In this document: positions 59,765-64,000 of the stretch, piece after piece
How positions within the stretch are numbered: the stretch's first letter is position 1
Layout of the letters: the number at the start of each line of letters is the position of its first letter
Source: a bacterium
GTDB taxonomy: Bacteria > Zhuqueibacterota > Zhuqueibacteria > Residuimicrobiales > Residuimicrobiaceae
Length of the DNA stretch: 64,000 nt
Assembly: GCA_029565685.1 (NCBI GenBank)
Contig: JAKQNR010000032.1
Coordinates: forward strand, 124,001 to 188,000
Direction of reading: 5' to 3'
Notes under the pieces: generated by a model
The model's input: only the letters and a program-made list of their open reading frames with translations
Database searches by the model: none
What the model was told of the DNA's origin: nothing
Translations under genes and position numbers: made by a program

Positions 59765-61873
59765 TTATTTATGTTCCATGTCATACACCCCATTCCAGTC
59801 ATCGGGCGCCGGATGTTCCAGCCGCTCCAGGCAGCGCTGGGTGTAGAGGCGCGCGGGGCCATCGGTGGGAAAATAGCGAAGAATGCGGCGGAAGGAGTAG
59901 AGCGCATCCGCCCAACAGCGCTGGCGATAGGCGTGCAGCCCTTGAGCAAAGACCTCGATGAGCAAATCCTGTTCGATGTCCGGTAAAGGCGTCATGCCGC
60001 GCAGTTCATAGATCCGAATGGGATGCCTTCGTCCCACCAACCGTACGAGGTCGAGCTCTCGCACCCGGGCCGTATCACGAACCTGGGAGTAGGTATTTTC
60101 GCTTATCAGGATGGTGGTTTCATACAGCTTGTTGGCGCCCTCCAGCCTGGCGCCGATATTCACTTCGTCCCCGATCACCGTATAATCGAAGAGCTGTTTG
60201 GAACCCAGATTGCCGACGATGACCTTTCCGGTGTTGATGCCGATGCCGATGTTGAAATACTCGTTATAATCCTGCGACCAGCGTTTTTGAATCTGCCGCA
60301 GCGTTTCCACCATTTCCAAAGCGGTGCGGCAGGCGCGTTCAGCATGGTCTGGAAAATGAAAGGGCGCTCCATAGACCGCCATCAATTCATCGCCGACGAA
60401 TTTGTCCAGCGTGCCGTTGTAGCGGAAAACCACATCGACCATTTCGCTGAGATACTCCTGCAGGCGGGAGACCACCACCTCCGGTTCGTGCGATTCAGAA
60501 AACTTGGTGAATTTGCGGATATCGGAAAACAGCACCGTCAGTTCTTTGCGCTCGCCGCCGTAGGAGGGAAGCTCCCCGGTGCTCAGCATTTTATCCACCA
60601 CGCTGGGCGCCACATATTGCTGAAACGTTTTTCGAATGCGGTTTTTTTCTTTTTGTTCAACCACGGTTTGGTAGGTCAATCCCGCCACATAGGTAAAGGC
60701 GACGGCCAGCATGGGAGCGACCACATCCATCAGCCAGCGGGCATGGACAAAAAGCCCGTACGCCAGGCTGAGAAAGCCGGCAATCAGCAGCGCCACCGCC
60801 GGCAGGGCGCGAAAGGGTTTCAGGGAAAGGGCCAGCCAAGCAGAAAGCAGGGCGACGGTCATCAACAGCGCGGCCTGAATCCATTGGGGCAGATCGCGCA
60901 GAAATCGTCCGCTGCGCAAAGTGCTCAACGCATTGGCGTGCATCTCAACCCCTGGCATCTTGAGCCGCCGGCCGTTGTACTCGAAAAAGGGTGTGTATTT
61001 ATTGTCCTGCAGTTCTTCCGCCGATGCGCCGACTAGAACGATTTTGTCCCTGAATGTCTGCCATTCGCGATAATGAGCGAAAATATCCGTATCCTCGTCG
61101 CCGGCCAGGTCAAACTCCTCATCGTCCAGAATGGAGGCGAGCGAGTACGTGCGGAACGAGGCAGCTGGTCCGACGAAATTGATATACATGGCGTTTCCGG
61201 AGGTGGTCGGTACCGGTTGCCCGGCCAGCAGCACTCGTTTGTCGCTGACCACAACAGCGCGGCCGGTTTCAGGCGGCGCCAGGGCCAGAAAGGCCTGCAC
61301 CGCCAATGGATAATAGAGCGCGGCGCCGACCTGCTGATAGAGCATGTACCTACGGATAAAGCCGTCGCCGTCCTCGATGACGTTGACCAGAGCGAAGGGG
61401 ACGCCGGTTTCAAGCAACGGCGGAATGGGTTTAAGCAGATAATGATTGTTCAAGCTGCGTTTGCCCGCATCCAACACCACCTTGCCGGCCAAAACGACGT
61501 TCTCCGCCCGAGCGACGGCGCGGGCGAGCGAATCATCCTCGGTCGGCTGGTCGCGGGATGGCTCGGTGAATTCGATATCAAATACGATCAACCGTGCACC
61601 GGCCTGGGAAAGGTGATCAACCATGCGAGCAAAATAACTGCGCGGGTACGGCCATTTGGTCGGCAGACTCTTCATGCTTTCGTCATCCACCGCAATGATC
61701 ACAATGGAGGTGTCCGCCTGCGCTTCACTGCCGCGAAGGGCGAACAGCTCATTCACTGCGCGCAAATTCAGATTGTGAAAAAATCCGAACAGGGAGAGCA
61801 GCCAGGCCAGGCCGGCGCCGGCCAGAGCAAAGCGCAGCGCGATCATCAACTTTGAAGAGATATGGTGCCTCAT
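59765..61873 (-). CDS. CHASE2-domain class III adenylate cyclase
   Basis: 702 residues. One N-terminal helix (about 10-30) leads to an extracytoplasmic CHASE2 sensor domain (about 35-320; VIIAVDDESMKSLP and VFDIEFTEPSRDQP), then three membrane helices (about 330-400) and a cytoplasmic cyclase domain (about 430-620). TVLFSDIRKFT carries a metal-binding Asp. The Lys of DKFVGDELMAVYG and the Asp of DYTVIGDEVNIGARLEG are those that favour ATP over GTP. A C-terminal TPR-like tail (about 635-700) follows. It should make cAMP in response to an envelope signal. It is 18 bp downstream of the barrel gene and 11 bp upstream of the small protein. Confidence 0.92.
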   Translation of the reverse strand: MRHHISSKLMIALRFALAGAGLAWLLSLFGFFHNLNLRAVNELFALRGSEAQADTSIVIIAVDDESMKSLPTKWPYPRSYFARMVDHLSQAGARLIVFDIEFTEPSRDQPTEDDSLARAVARAENVVLAGKVVLDAGKRSLNNHYLLKPIPPLLETGVPFALVNVIEDGDGFIRRYMLYQQVGAALYYPLAVQAFLALAPPETGRAVVVSDKRVLLAGQPVPTTSGNAMYINFVGPAASFRTYSLASILDDEEFDLAGDEDTDIFAHYREWQTFRDKIVLVGASAEELQDNKYTPFFEYNGRRLKMPGVEMHANALSTLRSGRFLRDLPQWIQAALLMTVALLSAWLALSLKPFRALPAVALLIAGFLSLAYGLFVHARWLMDVVAPMLAVAFTYVAGLTYQTVVEQKEKNRIRKTFQQYVAPSVVDKMLSTGELPSYGGERKELTVLFSDIRKFTKFSESHEPEVVVSRLQEYLSEMVDVVFRYNGTLDKFVGDELMAVYGAPFHFPDHAERACRTALEMVETLRQIQKRWSQDYNEYFNIGIGINTGKVIVGNLGSKQLFDYTVIGDEVNIGARLEGANKLYETTILISENTYSQVRDTARVRELDLVRLVGRRHPIRIYELRGMTPLPDIEQDLLIEVFAQGLHAYRQRCWADALYSFRRILRYFPTDGPARLYTQRCLERLEHPAPDDWNGVYDMEHK

Positions 61874-61891
61874 AGGGTATTGCGGATTGGA

Positions 61892-64000
61892 TTAAAAGTA
61901 GCGATCGTAACGAATCCGAAAAATTTTATCCGTGTAGGAATCGACCGAGTCGGAACTCAGGTTGATCAAGTTTCCATCCACTGCGACGGTATGCCGCGGT
62001 GCGATCTGCCAGGTCGCACCAAGGCGGAAATGGGTGCGGCCATAGCCGTTGTCGCCAGGGCCGGCAAAGGTCATCTGCATGCGGCGCAGATCCGCTAAAA
62101 GGGTGAGACGGTCCTGCCACAGGCCGTATTCAGCGCCGCCGCCGAACATGAGATAGTCCAGATTGCCCGCGCTCAGCGGTCCGCTGTTGCGGTTGGAGGC
62201 AAATGAAAGGTTGGTTTTCAACGGCGCGGCGAACTGGGTGTTGACATTGATCATAAAGACGCCGGTGTTCAACTCCCTGCCGATATCTTCGGCTGCACGG
62301 CTGTTTTTGTACTCATCGATGTTGCGCGTGGAGATATAGCTCAGGCTGATCGTGTGCTGCAGGTCGAACAGCGACAGGTTTTGCGATATCTGAGCGGATA
62401 GGTCCCGATAGGTCTGCAGCTCGCGGTCGTCGATCACCAGGGTATCCGTTTCAAGGCCGTCGTAGAGATACGCGGTTTGTACTTTTTTCACACCATTATC
62501 CCGTCGCTGATCGCGCATGCCCAGCGTCAGCTGCGGCAGATCCTTTCCCGGGTACAAGGTTACTGAATAGTTGAAGGTTTTAAGGGAAATGGAGGGATTG
62601 CTGTTTTGCCGTGAAAAGTTATCAAGCAGGTCTTCATAACCGATCGTGGCATAAACTTTATTGTCGAACAATCGCAACCGGTCGTTAAAATACCATCCTT
62701 CCAGGTTTGTGCGCAGCCAAGAGTTGGCCAAAGACCGGTAGGAGGCGCCGATGGATTTGTATCCCACCTGTAGCAGATTGCGAAAGTAATCCAATTTAAC
62801 CGCGGCGTTGTAGGCCATGGAGGTTTTTTCCAGCGGATTCAGCGGCTGGGTGCTTTCGTTGACAATGAAATAATCCGCCAGACTTTCGGGATCGATAGGC
62901 AGGTCCTCCTCCAGGTTCAGAGCCTTCTCGAGATCATCGGCCGTAACGGCGCCAGGACTGATGTCTTCGGTCAGCAAGCTGAGCGCCCCTCTGGCTTCCA
63001 CCTGAATGCGACCGCGGTCAAAGGAGAGCTTGAGGTCCGGCCCCACTACCAGGTTATCCTTGGGCATGGCGCCATAGCGTATAGATTGGGTGTCGTCTTT
63101 CACTTTGACCAGGGTCAGGCCAAGTTGAAAATTTTTACCTGAGCCGATGCTGGGGCGGATGCCGATCAGATTTTGCTGAAACGTGCCGTAGGAACGTCTT
63201 GTTGAATCAGCGGAGCGGTTTCCATTCACCGCCCGGGTGAGCGAGCCGGACACCAGATCGATGTTGAGGAAGCCCAAATGGAGATACCCGGAAAATCCTC
63301 GCACTCGCCTACCCCATAGGATAAGATCATTGTACATGGGGTGGATGTCGCCGGCGGCCACGCCGAACCATTTGTTGTGCAGATTCAGATAAAAGCGGTT
63401 GGCCGGCTGTCTGTTTCGATCTTCCAGCGAAGTCAGATAGAGGTTGCCCTCATAGAACAGGCTTTTATATGCACCGGTAAAATCCGCCCCTCCGATCAGC
63501 AGGGACTGGTTGTCATCCAGCATCTGTTCAGTGCGGCCGTCGGCAAAAAGATGTACCTGCAGCGCCTTTTCTTCAGCTTTGGCGGTTGCCCCGCTTTCCA
63601 CCAGGAAGCGAACCGAGGCCTGGGGCAAAGGGGAACCGCCGGCGGATTTAGCCTGCACCGTCAGTTTATGCGGCCCTGGTTTGAGCTGTTTGGGGGTGTA
63701 GGTGATCAGGCTTGGGCTGCTCTCGGCCAGGGTTGTAATTTCAGCCCCATCCAGCCACAGCCGCACCGATCCCTGCTCTATCTCCTCTTCGCCTGAGATC
63801 AGGCTGACTGCAATGGCGACTTGGTCCGGCGCCAGTGTTTCTGCGTCATTGGGCGACAGGATCAGGATTGGGGATGACGGTTCGCCGGCATCAACGGCAG
63901 CGGCGCCATTGGTCATGGGCTGCTGAGACGGCATAGTGTCCGGTTGCGTCGGCTGCAAAGTGATTTCCGGCAGAGGTGCGGCCTGCGGTTCAGGCTGTTC
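61892..64000 (-). CDS. Outer-membrane beta-barrel protein, 5' end beyond the window
   Basis: An open frame of 702 codons running off the right edge; no start is visible, since residues continue in phase up to the edge (TTG at 63956-63958 is unlikely as a start). The visible N-terminal part is Pro/Gln/Ala-rich, then a beta-sandwich domain (about 45-135; SVRLWLDGAEITTLAESS) and then a long run of amphipathic strands. The last residues, IFRIRYDRYF, end with a terminal Phe as expected for a BAM-dependent barrel. Residues such as LFYEGNLYLTSLED and NRFYLNLHNKWFGVAAGD suggest a TonB-independent large barrel of unknown substrate. It is first of the visible genes in the CHASE2 operon. Confidence 0.8.
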   Translation of the reverse strand, partial: EQPEPQAAPLPEITLQPTQPDTMPSQQPMTNGAAAVDAGEPSSPILILSPNDAETLAPDQVAIAVSLISGEEEIEQGSVRLWLDGAEITTLAESSPSLITYTPKQLKPGPHKLTVQAKSAGGSPLPQASVRFLVESGATAKAEEKALQVHLFADGRTEQMLDDNQSLLIGGADFTGAYKSLFYEGNLYLTSLEDRNRQPANRFYLNLHNKWFGVAAGDIHPMYNDLILWGRRVRGFSGYLHLGFLNIDLVSGSLTRAVNGNRSADSTRRSYGTFQQNLIGIRPSIGSGKNFQLGLTLVKVKDDTQSIRYGAMPKDNLVVGPDLKLSFDRGRIQVEARGALSLLTEDISPGAVTADDLEKALNLEEDLPIDPESLADYFIVNESTQPLNPLEKTSMAYNAAVKLDYFRNLLQVGYKSIGASYRSLANSWLRTNLEGWYFNDRLRLFDNKVYATIGYEDLLDNFSRQNSNPSISLKTFNYSVTLYPGKDLPQLTLGMRDQRRDNGVKKVQTAYLYDGLETDTLVIDDRELQTYRDLSAQISQNLSLFDLQHTISLSYISTRNIDEYKNSRAAEDIGRELNTGVFMINVNTQFAAPLKTNLSFASNRNSGPLSAGNLDYLMFGGGAEYGLWQDRLTLLADLRRMQMTFAGPGDNGYGRTHFRLGATWQIAPRHTVAVDGNLINLSSDSVDSYTDKIFRIRYDRYF

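Overview
The window reads as a chromosomal segment of an uncultured Gram-negative bacterium of the Fibrobacteres-Chlorobi-Bacteroidetes (FCB) side of the tree, in the style of candidate phyla such as KSB1 or Calditrichota. The evidence is indirect. Two secreted proteins end in the T9SS/FlgD-like C-terminal sorting domain, outer-membrane and lipoprotein genes are numerous, and several upstream regions carry a -35 TTGACA/TTGCAT followed 16-17 bp later by a TAnnTT-type -10 that resembles the Bacteroidetes TAnnTTTG box. Phylum assignment is inference. No tRNA, rRNA, CRISPR array, insertion sequence or phage gene was seen.

Layout. 1-16.9 kb is mixed housekeeping and accessory content: a truncated secreted protein, pyrimidine-nucleoside phosphorylase diverging from a monofunctional peptidoglycan glycosyltransferase, a 1031-residue LamG surface protein, an NlpC/P60 hydrolase behind a YciO-type protein, an acyl-CoA synthetase, a translationally overlapped cluster (membrane protein, Fsr-type MFS, selA), and an acyltransferase-like membrane protein diverging from an MFS transporter. 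17.2-37.2 kb holds a PAS histidine kinase and NtrC-type regulator, then an intergenic stretch of CACGAAG/CTTCGTG repeats that encloses a candidate small RNA, then a sigma-54-like promoter and a 13-gene type IV pilus (T4P) locus. In order the locus is CheY-like regulator, short-leader pilin, PilC, PilB, REC-cNMP protein, PilT-like ATPase, PilM-PilN fusion, PilO-PilP fusion, secretin, Big-1 repeat protein and three pilin-like proteins.

37.2-42.6 kb holds an OmpA-family coiled-coil protein with a palindromic operator at its promoter, an M14 carboxypeptidase and an Ig-like lipoprotein. 42.7-46.9 kb (minus strand) is an ECF sigma / anti-sigma / Spy-like / MacA adaptor / ABC permease operon with no ATPase gene. 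47.1-57.9 kb is a long plus-strand operon of envelope proteins (LPP20/FlgP-like, TPR-SLH lipoprotein, FlgT-like, CsgG plus FlgT-C-like, FecR) that runs on into an AI-2E family permease, a DUF512 radical SAM protein, the Der GTPase and a secreted metalloprotease. The right end has a beta-barrel/TPR protein, then a minus-strand operon of an outer-membrane barrel protein (cut by the window edge), a CHASE2 adenylate cyclase and a 60-residue conserved-looking small protein.

The most distinctive system is the T4P locus. It has fused alignment-complex subunits, pilin-like proteins lacking a classical prepilin leader, an embedded Ig-repeat protein, and signalling genes inside and upstream. The FlgP/FlgT/CsgG/FecR envelope operon without flagellar genes is second. 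The secretin and the CsgG-like protein appear to share a similar C-terminal domain, which hints at a link between the two systems.
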